Positions 1 through 12,671 are shown, counted from the stretch's first letter. The stretch is 64,000 nt of DNA from Terramyces sp. JEL0728 (GCA_027603945.1 JADIIU010000001.1:62001-126000); one strand, 5' to 3'. A program made the numbers and translations. Notes: generated from the letters alone by a model not told the origin.

Positions 1-8
1 ATCTGGAA

Positions 9-1434
9 ATGGGAGCAATTGAAGAAGGTAGCGCAAAGGTTGGAGCGTTTCTGTATTACCTTTCATTCCTGACGGTAATTGGAGCCTCCCTCAGCTCTTT
101 TTATACTATATTTCTGCATTTAAAGAATTATCGGCGACCGGATTTACAGAGGTTGACTATACGCATTCTAATAATGTACTATTTCTTGACGCTAGGATAC
201 CAATATACGGAATATCTTCACTCGCCTCACTATCTTCACACAATCTGGCATTCTTTGTGGATACGGTTCGGGATGTGTATGAAGTAGCTAGATCTAACCC
301 AGGCATTCGTGATTTACTCATTTTTTACGCTGTTGATCAATTATCTTGACGGAGAAAGAGCGTTATTGATTTTACTGCAGCAGCGACTACGGATACACCA
401 CATTTGGCCCTGCAACTATTGCTTCCGTCCTTTGGATGTATTTGCAGTATAACAGTAGATGAGCAATCCTGATACATTTTTAAAGATAAGGCAAGGGGTT
501 TTACAATTCGTAGTGTTGAAACCAATCGTAGCGATCATGATTATGGTGCTAAAAGCAATAGACAAATACGATGAAGGCTACATTGCAATCGGTTCATCGT
601 ATTTATGGCTTAGTTTGGCATACAATATCAGTGTAATGTTGGCCATGTACTGTCTAGTGCTATTTTACCTGCAATGCAGTCTCGACCTAAAACAATATCG
701 CCCAATGCCAAAGTTCATTTGTGTAAAGAGCATAATATTCTTGACATTCTGGTACTTGAAGTTAATATAGGCAGGGGCTGCTGATTGCATTCTTTACCTG
801 GGCAGGTATAATAACAGACGGAGATATATATTCTAGAAACAATATCGCGCAAGCATTCCAGGACTGTTTACTTTGTTTGGAAATGCCACTATTTGCATGG
901 ATGCACTGGTATGCATTCCCATGGACAGACTATGATGATAGCAGGCTTTCTTCCAGATTACAAATCAAGTATGCAATTAGAGATGCATTGGGAATTAGAG
1001 ATATTGTGTTAGATACCAGAAAGACCTTTTCATTTGGTTCTTATGGCGGTATCTATTTGGAAGATTCAGATGAAAGCTTGCCCTTTAGAACACCGGGTTC
1101 GCCACGGCGGTATGTTTTGAATGATGACCGAGTGGATATAAGGTTTGAAATGGATGAAGAACTGGAGCAGCAATATTCTCTCGCAAGAGAGCTGACTTAT
1201 GGCGATCCTAAATTCCCAGTGTTTGTACATGAAAATCCAGCATTCCACCACCCGCCGCTAATCCAAACTAAAATGAACAAGAGTGCTGAAGAGTTTTATG
1301 CTAAAGTTGGCAATTCCGAAGCACAGCCATCCAGATCGGCACAGATAGAGGATCATATTGATTTATGGCAGTCAGATGAAGAGACAGAGAATCTAATTCA
1401 AAATAAATCCAAGGGAAAGGGCAGACAACACTAA
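9..1434 (+). CDS. TMEM184 / organic solute transporter alpha (Ostalpha) family membrane protein
   Basis: Multi-pass membrane protein of the Ostalpha/TMEM184 family (448 aa after splicing), expected in plasma or endomembranes; the substrate is unknown. Visible family signatures are the NYRRPDLQR loop after TM1, RDVYE followed by a TM, NYLDGERALL, and QGVLQFVVLKP. A hydrophilic acidic tail of about 150 residues follows the last membrane segment. The frame is continuous only after removal of four introns at 176-195, 284-302, 438-458 and 752-770 (20, 19, 21 and 19 nt). The ATG lies 8 nt into the window, so an upstream start cannot be excluded, but the N-terminus matches a normal family start. The family is certain; transport function is inferred. 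Confidence 0.9.
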
Positions 1435-1475
1435 TTTGAAATATATTGACTTTATTGTATAAATAACCGTTTCGT

Positions 1476-2048
1476 TTAAACTATTTCCAGGAGCGAATTC
1501 GTTCTTGTTAAGGCTGATTCCGGCTCCTGTATAGAGTCTGTCTCGAGTGATATGGTCGAGCTATTGCAAGAATTAATGCCAGTCTCCATGTCGGACAATA
1601 CATCTTCCTTTTCACGGTCTGTATCCCTATATATTGCCGATAGAATTGGATTCGCCAAATCTGTCTCTATGTACTCTGGTGGAAATGGTTTGTAAGGCGG
1701 CAGTATACTGACTAGCGAAGATCTATCTTTATACTTTGGTGGTAAAGATCTCTGGTAAATTACAATACTAAATACACAAACTATGCACGCAAATAGGATC
1801 CCTGAGAATATTATCTGAATTAATCCATATTTACCAATGCTGTTGACTGGCTCATTGATTTGCCGAATGCATCGTGGTAGGTTAAAGTCGTATCGTTGTT
1901 GAAATTTTGGTATCCAGACATTGAGAAACTGCCAATTGCACTCTCCCTTTATGTTTCTTTGTTCGGGGGCCGATCTGCCCACACGTCCACTTGTGATTCT
2001 GTGCACTTGGCGACCAACAAGGTAAGGAGAGAAACCACTGGCAATCGG
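1476..2048 (-). CDS. Single-pass membrane protein, 3' exon(s); 5' end unresolved
   Basis: No family recognised. The open frame (read right to left) carries an extracellular-looking stretch with several Cys and Trp, one strong membrane segment following NSIGKYGLIQ, and a proline-rich cytoplasmic tail (PPKYKD, PPYKPFPPEY) rich in Ser/Thr and acids. The frame is open up to a stop at 2049-2051. A 19-nt GT-AG intron candidate (GTGTGTAGCCGATTGCCAG on the minus strand, about 2037-2055) would join it to another open frame, but I could not define the start exon. The single TM after a Cys-containing ectodomain is loosely tetraspanin-TM4-like, but the three preceding TMs are missing, so I do not call it a tetraspanin. 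Confidence 0.5.
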   Translation of the reverse strand, partial: PIASGFSPYLVGRQVHRITSGRVGRSAPEQRNIKGECNWQFLNVWIPKFQQRYDFNLPRCIRQINEPVNSIGKYGLIQIIFSGILFACIVCVFSIVIYQRSLPPKYKDRSSLVSILPPYKPFPPEYIETDLANPILSAIYRDTDREKEDVLSDMETGINSCNSSTISLETDSIQEPESALTRTNSLLEIV

Positions 2049-2436
2049 CTACACACAAATGCGGCGAGTCGCAAGGCAATTCAAGTTGCGATCTATGTTT
2101 CCAGAGCTTCTTTCCGAATATTGCTGGTCAACTGACGAAAGAATGGTAGCACAAGAAATAGAAACTTTCTTTGATCTGAGATAACATAATCAAGTCTTGG
2201 AAATACACTGACGTGCGAATTGTGAAAACAAAATTTCAACATCCCCGCATGATATGGCTCGATATATCACTCAGTCGTAATGCTGAACTGAAAGTCTCAA
2301 GTTTAGATTTTCGACCAGATACATGCAGTGGTAAATTGATTGTGTCGCAACAGGCTTAATCTGTAATATTTAAATCAACTTTAGCCAAGATACCAAGTTT
2401 CAGCCGTTTGAAAAAATCAAATCTCGTCCCAACCAG

Positions 2437-5400
2437 ATGCAAACAGAGGATCAAGTGGAAGCAGTAACTATAACTGATAAAGGCTCTGAACAATTTATAT
2501 GGAAATACTAATGAAGACCACAAACTGGCCGAGAAATGGCTGTTAGAATACCAGTTGAATCACAGATACTTTCTAAACTCCTTAAATTTGATTCATTCCA
2601 AAGTATTTCTCCCTAATTCAGAATCCAAATGCTCAGTTTTTCGGAGCTCAGTCGATATATATGAATGTTCAGCGAGATTGGAGTAAATATTCTGTTAGTG
2701 ATCGCCAGCAGATTGGTGAACGTTCGGTATCATTTCTACACAATAATTTCAATTGCGCAGGATTTGTAATGACCAAATTATGTTTAGCAGTTATATTTCG
2801 TTGATATTAGCTTGCAATATTCACCATAAAATCAATGGACACTATTCCTACGGCGATTGAAATATTCTGCCAGAGGACAACAGACTTGATGAATGCAAAC
2901 CCCAGCAATTATTACTTGAAACTGATTATTCAGTTTCTTACATTTACCCCGGAAGAAGCCAGCAAGCTGGGAAACACTCCTGAAAGTCTTGTGGTAAAAA
3001 AGAAGATTGCAGAGTATTCAGCGTATGCGTTTTCAATCGTATTGCCGTTGGTGGATCACGACGATAACAATATCCAAGGATTGGCACTGCAATGTGTATC
3101 TAGTTGGTCAACGCACAGTACAATCAAAACAGAGTAAGCGGATATTAACCAGATCTCTTTTACCGGTATTAAATCTTGTGCTCCAAAAATTATCAAAACT
3201 GGATTTAATCGAAACTACTTCTGAAGTTCTAATTGTGTTACTTTCGGACAGTAGGCTCTCTGGATTGGAGCAGAGCGTCCCAACAACAATGTTACCTGTC
3301 CTGACATCATTCCAAGGCATATTGAACAGCGCAATTTCAAGTAACACTCATTAATATAGATGAAGAAGAAGATTTTATACTGCCATTTAGCAAACTGCTG
3401 TGCAAATTTGGGGAAATGTATATAGGTAGCTGATGATATAATTTAGAATCCCTGCTACAGAATCTTTCCTTTGCTTCACAATTTTTTGAAATGCTAATTC
3501 AGGTGACAGCATATCCCGCACTATATCCTTCAAATTCTGATATTTCCGAAATCCCATTTTACTTTTGGTTTGCGTTTGAAGATGCTCTAGACTCAAATAC
3601 AAACATATTTCTTGGGAAAACAGCAGAGTTTGAAGCACAAGTAAAGTATCAAGGCAGACAAATATTGGCTAAAGTGCTGGAGATTTTGTACACATCAATG
3701 ATGTATCCGAAAGATAAAGTATTTTCTTCCTGGAACCACGGTAAGCCTCACTAAGATAGATGTCAAGGATAGGTTTAGAAATCATCGTATAGAATGTGGA
3801 GACACTGCCTTGTTTTGCTATTATAGTCTTCAGATTGAAGCACTTTCAGTAATAACAAGCGTCTTTAATAGTGAGTTACAAAAAGTCCTGGAGAATTCGA
3901 ATTGCGGCACACAGGTAACTCTTGGTAATGTTAGGCTCTGGAATCTGCGTTGTATTGCCTAAAGGCATTCTCTGAATCCATCCCAAGTGAAGAAAGTGAC
4001 TATATCCCACATATATTTTCAGAAAAAGCAATTCAAGCTATTCAAAAACTAATCAATGATCAAATCGAAGGGTTCAAACAACTTCGAACTACCTTTTCAA
4101 GTGTACTTGGGAATTTTGCAGAATGGCTGAATATTCACCCAGAGCCACTATCGCTGTGTTTCAACTTTTTATTGTCAGAAATGGTAAACTCTCACGCACC
4201 TATGGCAGCAGCAGCAGCCCTTACAGAAATTTGTTCAGTTTGCCAAGTGCCATTATCTAACTATGCCGACGAGATCTTAAACTTGTGCATGAGCACTTTG
4301 CCAAATGTACACAAGCATGTTCAAGGAAAAATTATTCAATCTTTATCATACATTATACAAGCCCTTCCTCCAAGCGAAGCCGCGCCACGGTTAAACTATA
4401 TTATCATTGGAATTCTGGATCAAATTGCTGGAGACATCACTGTGAGAGAGGTATGTAATATGTAATCTAGAATGAAGGTGATTCCGAACCTTTGCGAGAT
4501 ACATTGCTATTCCATCTCGGATTTTTAAAATCATTTTGTAAGGGTGCAAGCCATCACTCCCCACATCACTCCCCGACCAGGAGCTCTCTTCAAGATATAG
4601 TGTTGGATGAAGAAGAAACGCAACTAGGGAATAGGTTTGTCCAAGTAATCGGCAATATATTTAGATATTGGGTATCGGATTTGTCCATTGTGATAGTAGC
4701 CTTTGCTAACCATAGGAAATCTGCATTATATTGAAAGATGCGTTCAAATCTGAAATTAAATTCATCAAAGCCCAATCCAAAATCATACTGGAATTCATTT
4801 CAGAAGCCTTCAATCAAGCCCAGCATGCCTGTTTACTGTCGAGCGCAATTGCAGTACTGCCAGCCATCAATCAATCCTCGGCACCAAACGATGCCGCCTT
4901 ATATCCCGCGTGTATTGCTATTTGCAATACGTTTGCTCAAAAGTGTACCAATTTATCTTTTATGGAAGATAATTCCGATGTTGTTCATGAATTTTATGAA
5001 TTTCTCACTTGGCTATTACGCAAATGTCCGTCTATTGTAAACGATTTTCAATCTCAATTCATTGAAGCTGTGTTTAGAGACTGCATTCTGGTTGGTTTGC
5101 TGATGGCTGATGTGTTAATTCTACAATCAATTCTTAAATTTTTAAGAGAGCTATTGGCCCTTGGAAGTGAACAGTGTCCGCTGGAAGGATTCGTTCAATC
5201 AATTTTATCGCAGATTGGGAAGCCGGTGTTTACTCAATTGTTGACTGTATGTTTAGCTAATATCAGGGAATTGGCGGCGGCCAAGCGTCAAGTGTTGTCC
5301 CTAAAATTGCAGATACCTTATTATGCTTCCTTACCCACTTTCCAGCAGCGAGTCAGCAGTTGCTAAAGATTTGTTTAGCCGACAAAGGATTTCCTTCTCC

Positions 5401-5550
5401 TAAAGTTTCCGCAGAAGATAAAGAAAACTTTCAGAAAGAAATACTGGGGTATTTATAGCTGACAATAGGACTAGGAAATCCAAACCTTTCAAGGAAGCCG
5501 TACGGGCATTTTCATTAAAGTGCCGTGGGTTGGCACAGTTGACAAAATAA
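2437..5550 (+). CDS. TNPO3: Transportin-3 / importin-13 type nuclear import receptor (Mtr10 family)
   Basis: Karyopherin-beta HEAT-repeat import receptor, 958 aa, close to the usual ~920-960 aa; in fungi and animals this family imports SR/RNA-binding proteins. Alignable landmarks from memory of the family: NAQFFGAQS near residue 65, a QFLTFTPEEA helix near 150, ICSVCQVPLSNYAD in the middle, and HFPAASQQLLKICL towards the end. Twelve introns of 19-21 nt (2464-2482, 2603-2621, 2790-2810, 3134-3152, 3341-3359, 3426-3446, 3741-3759, 3915-3934, 4451-4470, 4696-4715, 5247-5266, 5449-5468) must be removed; the spliced length is an exact multiple of three. The start is the ATG whose first exon encodes MQTEDQVEA. 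This is the most intron-rich gene of the window. Confidence 0.93.
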
Positions 5551-6702
<1,152 letters not shown>

Positions 6703-6972
6703 TTTATCATTATTAAAAGCCGTCCGTCTTTAGTTGTTTCTTTTATAAATGTACTTTATCGGGCTAATAGCATGAATTCGAGACACTGCTGAATCCGCTA
6801 TGTTAAAGAATATTGGTAATAGATTTGGAAAGTTTTAGTTCAATTTGTAGAATGTTGTGCTCTTAAATGTAAACCAGAAATGAATCCTGGATTAAAAAGT
6901 AAGAATTAATCACACATTTGCTCGACCATGGCTCCGTTCACTGGTTGTCAACTGGGTAACAGCAGCGGTGTG
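6703..6972. other. Intergenic stretch, no feature seen
   Basis: About 270 bp between DUS2 and the convergent HEI10-like gene. I found no open frame that resembles a family even allowing 20-nt introns, no tRNA-like T-loop and no obvious snRNA core. If the HEI10-like gene ends earlier (see that entry) the gap extends to 7045. Confidence 0.5.
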
Positions 6973-7990
6973 TCACAACACACATCCATGGATACTTGAA
7001 ACTATAAAGTGCAACCATGTTGGACTTTTTAGATCTGAAAAAAAATTAAAACTTTTTTGGTTTATCGAAAGAAATTGAGCTCGAAGAATCCTTGAACAAG
7101 TTAAATCGACGATTTTGAAGGGGGTTTGGGGTGCTATTGCGATCGTTAAATTGTTGTCTGGCAGGGCTTTGGCTGAAGTTTGATGCTCGCGATTTCTGGC
7201 TGAATAATGGATGGTCGTTCTAGGATTAACTATACTGACTTTCTTTTGAGAGAATGCAAACGGTTTGTCCCTGGTGATTGAGTTTCTTTCGACATTGCGG
7301 AATCCTTCGCTATCTTTCAAGCTAATTGGGCTTTTTCGCTTCAGCTTGTCATACATAGACTGGTATTAGCAGCGATTACTTGGAGCTTTTGAAATTGACG
7401 GCTTTTTTCTGCGAATTGTTCAGATAGTTCGTGATGGCGACGGCGTTCCATCTCTCTCTCCTTCAATAAGCCTTGGTTAGCTCTGGATACCCTTGTTTTT
7501 GCCATCCAATGCTACGTTAATGTAACTTACCTCCAAGCTCTTGGTTTGCATCGCGAATCACTTGCTGCACCTTTCGCTCCAAATCGGCACACTTGTCATT
7601 TAATCCTTTTCGAACTATTTCTTGGTACGCTGCTTCTTGAGAAGTTCTCGTTAACAATTTAATACTGGTACACCCAGAAACTCAATGCTCGACTGGCAAT
7701 TTCAGCAATCAGTTCTGGACGCAATCCGGACAACACGCTCTAGAATCAGGTTTGAGTACTGATTTATAATCTTCGGTTGGATTCAAATTAGTAATGACTA
7801 CATCGTCACTTGCGTTAGACTATTCATACCGTTGAGTGAGGCTGGTTTCGCACGCAGGACAGACCAGTGCCTCTTGGAAATACTTTTGCCCGCATTCCAT
7901 ACAGAATACATGGCTGCATGTAGTTACTACTCCTTTGGTTTCTACCCGCCTTCTGCACTGAAGGTTGTTACAACGGAGATAAAAATCCAT
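6973..7990 (-). CDS. CCNB1IP1: HEI10 / CCNB1IP1-type RING E3 ligase (meiotic crossover factor)
   Basis: RING-finger E3 followed by a coiled coil, the architecture of HEI10/CCNB1IP1, which marks and limits meiotic crossovers. The RING near the N-terminus shows CNNLQC, CSHVFCMECG and CPAC. After it come LNPTEDYKS, SGLRPELIAEIASRALSFWVYQ (strongly HEI10-like, here split by an intron) and a coiled coil ending RQFQKLQ. Introns: 7809-7829, 7740-7759, 7647-7665, 7512-7530, 7472-7490, 7360-7379 (19-21 nt). The reading given ends at 6973 (299 aa). A further 20-nt intron (GTCGATTTAACTTGTTCAAG, minus strand) would instead end the protein at 7046 (268 aa) with a Ser-rich tail; I cannot decide between them. 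The start ATG at 7990 precedes the RING by 6 residues. Confidence 0.85.
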
Positions 7991-8035
7991 AAACAATTTC
8001 AGCCTCAATCCAGCATTAACATGTCAAGCAATTTA

Positions 8036-9198
8036 TTAAGCAACGAATCTTAATTCTTGGGTACGGTTGGTATGGAATTCGTCTTTGAATTCATCATACA
8101 GGTCTTGAATTGCATTCACGTATTTCTGGTGCAGTTCGTTAATCTGCTGTTCAGTTGGATGATCAACTCGCTTCACAGGAATAGGTCTTCCAACTAGAGT
8201 TAATAACGCTTACCGACAGTGTAGAGAGGAACCCGCTTTGGAATTGCGATCCCAAACCTACCGACAAACAATGGAGCTGCACTCTTTAGAACTGCCTTAA
8301 AGAAATTGTGCATTGGCTGGAAAAATGGATGTGTAATACGGTGGAATAGTTCATTTTCGCCAAATCCTATAACTGGGACAAGGTGCGATCCAGTAGCGAG
8401 TGCAATTTTGGCGAATCCCTTGCGTTTCAACAATACCAAATCCAAGGTGCCTATGGTTAATAAAAAGTACCTTCAGTCATATGCTTGAATTCTTCAGCAC
8501 CACCTAAAGCAATGATCATTGCAGTTCCAGGCTTACCACGCAGCAGTCTTCTCTTGACTGATTTTGACTCGCAAGACCCAGATCCCAAACTCAAAATATA
8601 ATCTCTCCAGATTGGAATCCAAAAATTTGCCGGTAAGGTATTCATGATAATGTCAATGCTACATTAGGCTAATCATACCCAGGAAAGGTGGTCGCAATTG
8701 CGGAATTGAATACTACATTGGCAAACAAGGCAATCGCATATACACCTACAATTAATTCCAAATACCATGCGGATGGTATCCAATAATATACTTTTCGTTC
8801 GGATCTAAATCGCAAGTCTTGATTAGCTGTCCAGGAAAGTAAGCTTTAAATGGACTCCAAATCGGATTATATCTGACAAAATCTCTAATCCAAGGCACTA
8901 CTCTGCCATTGATAGGTCCTTTTTGATCATACCACATCCAGGCATAATACGCTGCGATCAGATATCGGGACCAGGGAATCATGACGAATCCGTAAACAAA
9001 GCTGAAAGGCACTACGACTAGAAAGAAGATAAACATTGACAACCACATTACAACAGAAATGAACTGGATTTTCTTTTCTATAAAACTTGGACGAGGATAT
9101 GCTTCTGGAATACATTGATAACTTTGTTTTTCGGTTTCCTTTATAGGTTTGTAATCTGAATCTATTGGAGTTTCTTTAGCTAATGGCTCTTTGGTCAT
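8036..9198 (-). CDS. DGAT2: Diacylglycerol O-acyltransferase 2 (DGAT2 family)
   Basis: ER acyltransferase making triacylglycerol from diacylglycerol and acyl-CoA; 360 aa, the usual size. Evidence: an N-terminal membrane hairpin (FISVVMWLSMFIFFLVVVPF), the catalytic HPHG motif (split by an intron within the G codon), RRLLRGKPGTAMIIALGG, the KRKGFAKIAL motif, PVIGFGENELF, and a C-terminal VGRPIPVKRVDHPTEQQINE. Introns 8746-8765, 8659-8678, 8451-8470 and 8194-8213, all 20 nt. With the patatin-type lipase at 57.9 kb it gives synthesis and breakdown of storage lipid, fitting a zoospore-forming organism (inference). Confidence 0.95.
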
Positions 9199-9418
9199 TT
9201 GAAGTTTAATTTTTTTGAAATTTTCTGTGGTGATGCGGGTGGTGGTACAAATTCATTAAACGGCAGCACCGGATTTTCAAACAGATAAAAATACCGCTCG
9301 TTTGGATAGATATGCAAGCGGAATATCTTCCAAAGCTCGGGCGGCAGTAATGTATCCTTTGTACGCAAACATGGCTAATCAGAAATATCGGTAAATAATT
9401 TATTCTATCAAATATTAA

Positions 9419-10039
9419 TTAGTGGAAACAGTCTGGATATCGATACTTGAACATTAGGCTTTGAAGCTGCTTCTGATTCAAAGGCGGTATATTGGCTGCA
9501 AATTGCGGTCTCCCAATGTACGCTAGTATGAGATCCGCAATATCAAAAGGTAGATCTAAATCTTGCATCAGTAACTGCCCGATAAGGTGATAGCAGTGGA
9601 TTTTGAGAATCTGCAAGTATGGCTGCACAATTCGCTGATATTCGCCCGAGTAAATACAGCTCCTCTCTATTTTTATTCCGTGCTGTATCAGTAAGGAGGC
9701 GGTTTGTGGATGGTTCTTTATGATTGCCCAATGAAGTGCGTTCAACCCTTCTTTACATTTCAAATTTAGATTTATTCCGTATTCCAGTAGCAGCCGTACT
9801 ATTTGATTATTGCCGTTTATGCAAGCCAGATGAAGCGCAGTCATTCCACTCTTTGATGTTTGATTTATATCCGCGCCTGATTCTACTAGATATTTAACTA
9901 TCGGGTAATGTCTGTTTGATATTGCTTGTTGTAGTACTGTGAACCTAAATTTTGTTGTGTTTAGGTTTACACCATTTCGGACAAGTATTTCCACTTTTGT
10001 TAAATCGCCTGCAAATGCGGCTTCTATCAAATCTGTCAT
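9419..10039 (-). CDS. Ankyrin-repeat protein with SOCS-box-like C-terminus
   Basis: 206 aa, intronless. Four ankyrin repeats are visible between residues ~3 and ~130 (for example SGMTALHLACINGNNQIVRL, EGLNALHWAIIKNHPQTASL), each with the helix-turn-helix consensus. The last ~70 residues (LPFDIADLILAYIG and following) resemble the helical tail of ankyrin/SOCS-type adaptors, but I could not confirm a SOCS box. No catalytic function; probably a protein-binding adaptor. It is the first gene of the intronless block that runs to Trl1. Confidence 0.8.
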   Translation of the reverse strand: MTDLIEAAFAGDLTKVEILVRNGVNLNTTKFRFTVLQQAISNRHYPIVKYLVESGADINQTSKSGMTALHLACINGNNQIVRLLLEYGINLNLKCKEGLNALHWAIIKNHPQTASLLIQHGIKIERSCIYSGEYQRIVQPYLQILKIHCYHLIGQLLMQDLDLPFDIADLILAYIGRPQFAANIPPLNQKQLQSLMFKYRYPDCFH

Positions 10040-10207
10040 TGCGCAAAGTTACTAAACAAACAACTAGAAATCTGTCGCGTTTTGATTGGTCATTGCATTG
10101 GTACAAACCAATCACAAGTTTTTCCACTTGCCACATATTATTTTGTGGCTGGTGCAACACCAAAAACTGCATAAAATAGACGAGATCTTTGTATATTTCC
10201 TGGGTAT

Positions 10208-10894
10208 TTATTTGAACAGCCTGGAAAAATCCAAAAGGCTCAGCTTCCACTGGAAATATGCATGTACCATTAACAAGCAGTCGCTTAGATCGTCCTTTTT
10301 CTTTTCAGATTCAAACATTCTTCTGTCCTTTTCGGAAAGTGCTATTTTCCCGTTAGAAATCAAACCTGTAGCCAGCTCTACACTCTTCTTTTTCTTTTCT
10401 TTATAATTACTTTTAGGCATATCATAATACTTTGCTACTGACTGTGGAGATATTTGTTCAACTTGATTTACAAGCAGCCCGCAAAGCAAAGCTTCAATCG
10501 CGTTCGTTTTTAATACTCCATAAGGAATACGAGTTCCTAGTCGATAGGATTGTTTTTCTATCAGGTACAAAACATCTTTTCTGGGTATGTTATCGTGCAG
10601 TAATTTGGAATAATTCACAAGATCAAAGCTTTTTGGAAAGTTGGGATCGACGAGTTTCCATTCCTTTACCTTTAGTATGTGTTTGCTGGGAGTATGCCCA
10701 CTCAACTGCATGTGCACGTATCCAATGTTTGTTGTCCCAACATCTATTGCAATTACCTCTCGCGGTATTTTTAATGTTTCACATTGCTGTATAATTTGAT
10801 CAATCAACTCTGGCTTTGTTCCGGTAAGTGGTAATCCGAATTTCAAGCAATGATTGACCACTTCTTGTTTCTTTAACTTTGCAAGGTGCATCAT
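10208..10894 (-). CDS. CCE1: Mitochondrial Holliday junction resolvase, Cce1/Ydc2 type
   Basis: RNase H-fold endonuclease that cuts four-way junctions in mitochondrial DNA; 228 aa, intronless. The N-terminus carries a SAP-like helix pair (LAKLKKQEVVNHCLKFGL, TKPELIDQI), as in fission yeast Ydc2. Catalytic-type acidic residues are visible: Asp in AIDVGTTNIGY, Glu in LIEKQSYR, and the DDLSD motif near the C-terminus. The start is the first of two adjacent ATGs (10892-10894); the start lies 76 bp from the divergent macrodomain-SirTM gene. The enzyme family is clear; the mitochondrial location is inferred from family members, since no long presequence is seen. Confidence 0.88.
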   Translation of the reverse strand: MMHLAKLKKQEVVNHCLKFGLPLTGTKPELIDQIIQQCETLKIPREVIAIDVGTTNIGYVHMQLSGHTPSKHILKVKEWKLVDPNFPKSFDLVNYSKLLHDNIPRKDVLYLIEKQSYRLGTRIPYGVLKTNAIEALLCGLLVNQVEQISPQSVAKYYDMPKSNYKEKKKKSVELATGLISNGKIALSEKDRRMFESEKKKDDLSDCLLMVHAYFQWKLSLLDFSRLFK

Positions 10895-10970
10895 TTTTCC
10901 ACTCTTTGAAAAACTCGAGTTTTTCCATTCAAGGCAGATAAATAGAAATTCCTCGTCATGGAAAACCAAA

Positions 10971-12671
10971 ATGGACCAAACACTTATTGAAGCACTTGAA
11001 ATCCTCATTGAGGAATACAAACAAAGAACTGGAAATGAAATCGATTTGAGCGAGTTTCCTCCATTCACTCACCGGAAACTTCTTGATCAATTACTATGCA
11101 TACGACCTCCAGCTGCAAATGGTGAACTGTTGACCAGGATTGACTACATACTGAATGCAGAATCCAAGAAACGCTCCGTGCTGAATGTGGACGAGTTTAT
11201 TGGAAATGAATCTGAATGCAAGTTTACAATATATTCTGGAGATATTACCAAACTAGCTGTGGATTTTATCACAAATGCAGCAAATTCTGCATTGCTTGGC
11301 TGTTTTCAACCATCACATAAATGTATTGACAATGTCATACATACATTCGCTGGCCCAAGGTTACGATTAGCCTGTAGCGATCATCAGCCTGGAGATGGGG
11401 ACATTGGGAACGCATTTGTTACCCCTGGATTTAATCTTCCATGCCAATACGTTATCCACACTGTTGGGCCGCAAATACCTGGAAATAGGGATCCCAATGA
11501 AAAGGAACAGGATCAGCTAGCATCTTGCTACATCAAATCACTGGATAGAGTTAGAGAAAGCGGTCTTACGAATCCTTCTATTGCGTTTTGTTGTATATCT
11601 ACCGGACTATTTGGGTTTGATCAAGAATTGGCCGCTAAAATTGCGGTTGACACCGTTATCGACTATCTGAATACAAACAAAATAGATGGATGGCATATAG
11701 TTTTTAATGTTTTTACTGCAAAAGATCAGGAATATTATGAAAACCAATACAGAAGGCGATTCGGAACAGTTTTCGTGAACAGAGACCATTGTGATTCACA
11801 AATCAACGAAACAATACAAGCACTTGAAGAAGCAGATTATTTACTTATTTCTGGAGCTGCAGGGTTATCTGCCAGTGCTGGAATCGATTACACTTCTGAA
11901 ATTGTATTTAAAACCCATTTTCCGGTAATGCATCAGAAAGGATTCAAGAAATTTTACGATTTTATTGGATTTAACAACTGGAAAAAGCATTCCAGCAATC
12001 AAGAAGGATTGAAATGGGGATACTACCTTGATCAAGTAAATTTGGTGAGATACAGCTGGCCAAAATCAAAAACTTACCAAAGTTTGCTGCAGATATTTGA
12101 TAAATTTGGACCTGGAAAAGCGTTTGTTGCCACTTCAAATGCAGATGGAATGTTTGAACAAAATGGGTTTCCTCTGGATTCTATATATACAATTCAAGGA
12201 GATTATGGAAAGCTGCAGTGTTTAAACAGGTGTGAAAAAACCAGTGTTTGGCCAACTAAGCCGTATATTGACGCTATACTGCCTCATCTAGACAAGGAAA
12301 CTCAGGAAATACCAGCGGATATGGTTCCTAAATGTTCAAACTGTGGAGGATCGCTCATGTTGAATGTGAGAGGTGGTGATTGGTTCAACGACCATCCATA
12401 CGAAATTCAGCAACAAAGATTCAAAGAGTGGAAAAGTAAAGTGCTCTTGGAAGTTGAACACAAGAACAAAAAGTTGGTTATTCTTGAAATTGGCGCTGGA
12501 TTCAATACGCCATCAGTTTTGCGATGGCCGAATGAGAAATTAGCAAAGAGAGATGGGGTGTTGTTATGTAGGATTAACATGATGGAGGAAATCGTTGACA
12601 CTAATTACTGTGGTATTGCCTTGGATGCAACTGAAGCACTGGACCGTCTATCTTCTGGGTTAATAAAATAA
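10971..12671 (+). CDS. Fused macrodomain-SirTM (class M sirtuin) protein
   Basis: 566 aa, intronless. Residues ~60-260 are a macrodomain (YSGDITKLAVDFITNAANSA, HTFAGPRLR, YVIHTVGPQIPGN), which binds or hydrolyses ADP-ribose groups. Residues ~270-566 are a SirTM-type sirtuin: GAAGLSASAGIDYTSE (NAD site), ATSNADGMFEQNG and TIQGDYG placing the Asn, Asp and Gln expected for this class, and Zn ligands CLNRC ... CSNCGG. SirTM enzymes are NAD-dependent protein ADP-ribosyltransferases, and macro-SirTM fusions are known in fungi and protists while bacteria keep them as separate operon genes. Start chosen at the ATG giving MDQTLIEALE; the frame is open further upstream but overlaps the divergent gene. 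Trl1 follows 79 bp downstream on the same strand. Substrate here unknown. Confidence 0.92.
   Translation: MDQTLIEALEILIEEYKQRTGNEIDLSEFPPFTHRKLLDQLLCIRPPAANGELLTRIDYILNAESKKRSVLNVDEFIGNESECKFTIYSGDITKLAVDFITNAANSALLGCFQPSHKCIDNVIHTFAGPRLRLACSDHQPGDGDIGNAFVTPGFNLPCQYVIHTVGPQIPGNRDPNEKEQDQLASCYIKSLDRVRESGLTNPSIAFCCISTGLFGFDQELAAKIAVDTVIDYLNTNKIDGWHIVFNVFTAKDQEYYENQYRRRFGTVFVNRDHCDSQINETIQALEEADYLLISGAAGLSASAGIDYTSEIVFKTHFPVMHQKGFKKFYDFIGFNNWKKHSSNQEGLKWGYYLDQVNLVRYSWPKSKTYQSLLQIFDKFGPGKAFVATSNADGMFEQNGFPLDSIYTIQGDYGKLQCLNRCEKTSVWPTKPYIDAILPHLDKETQEIPADMVPKCSNCGGSLMLNVRGGDWFNDHPYEIQQQRFKEWKSKVLLEVEHKNKKLVILEIGAGFNTPSVLRWPNEKLAKRDGVLLCRINMMEEIVDTNYCGIALDATEALDRLSSGLIK

Noticed and set aside
1476..2048. 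Tetraspanin
   Set aside because: Only one membrane segment is found; the ~390 bp left before the divergent importin gene contains no sequence for three more.
9195..9402. Small minus-strand gene between the ankyrin gene and DGAT2 (frames with MFAYKGYITAARAL and with LHIYPNERYFYLF)
   Set aside because: The two protein-like pieces are in different frames and no GT-AG segment joins them; the second piece has no start.
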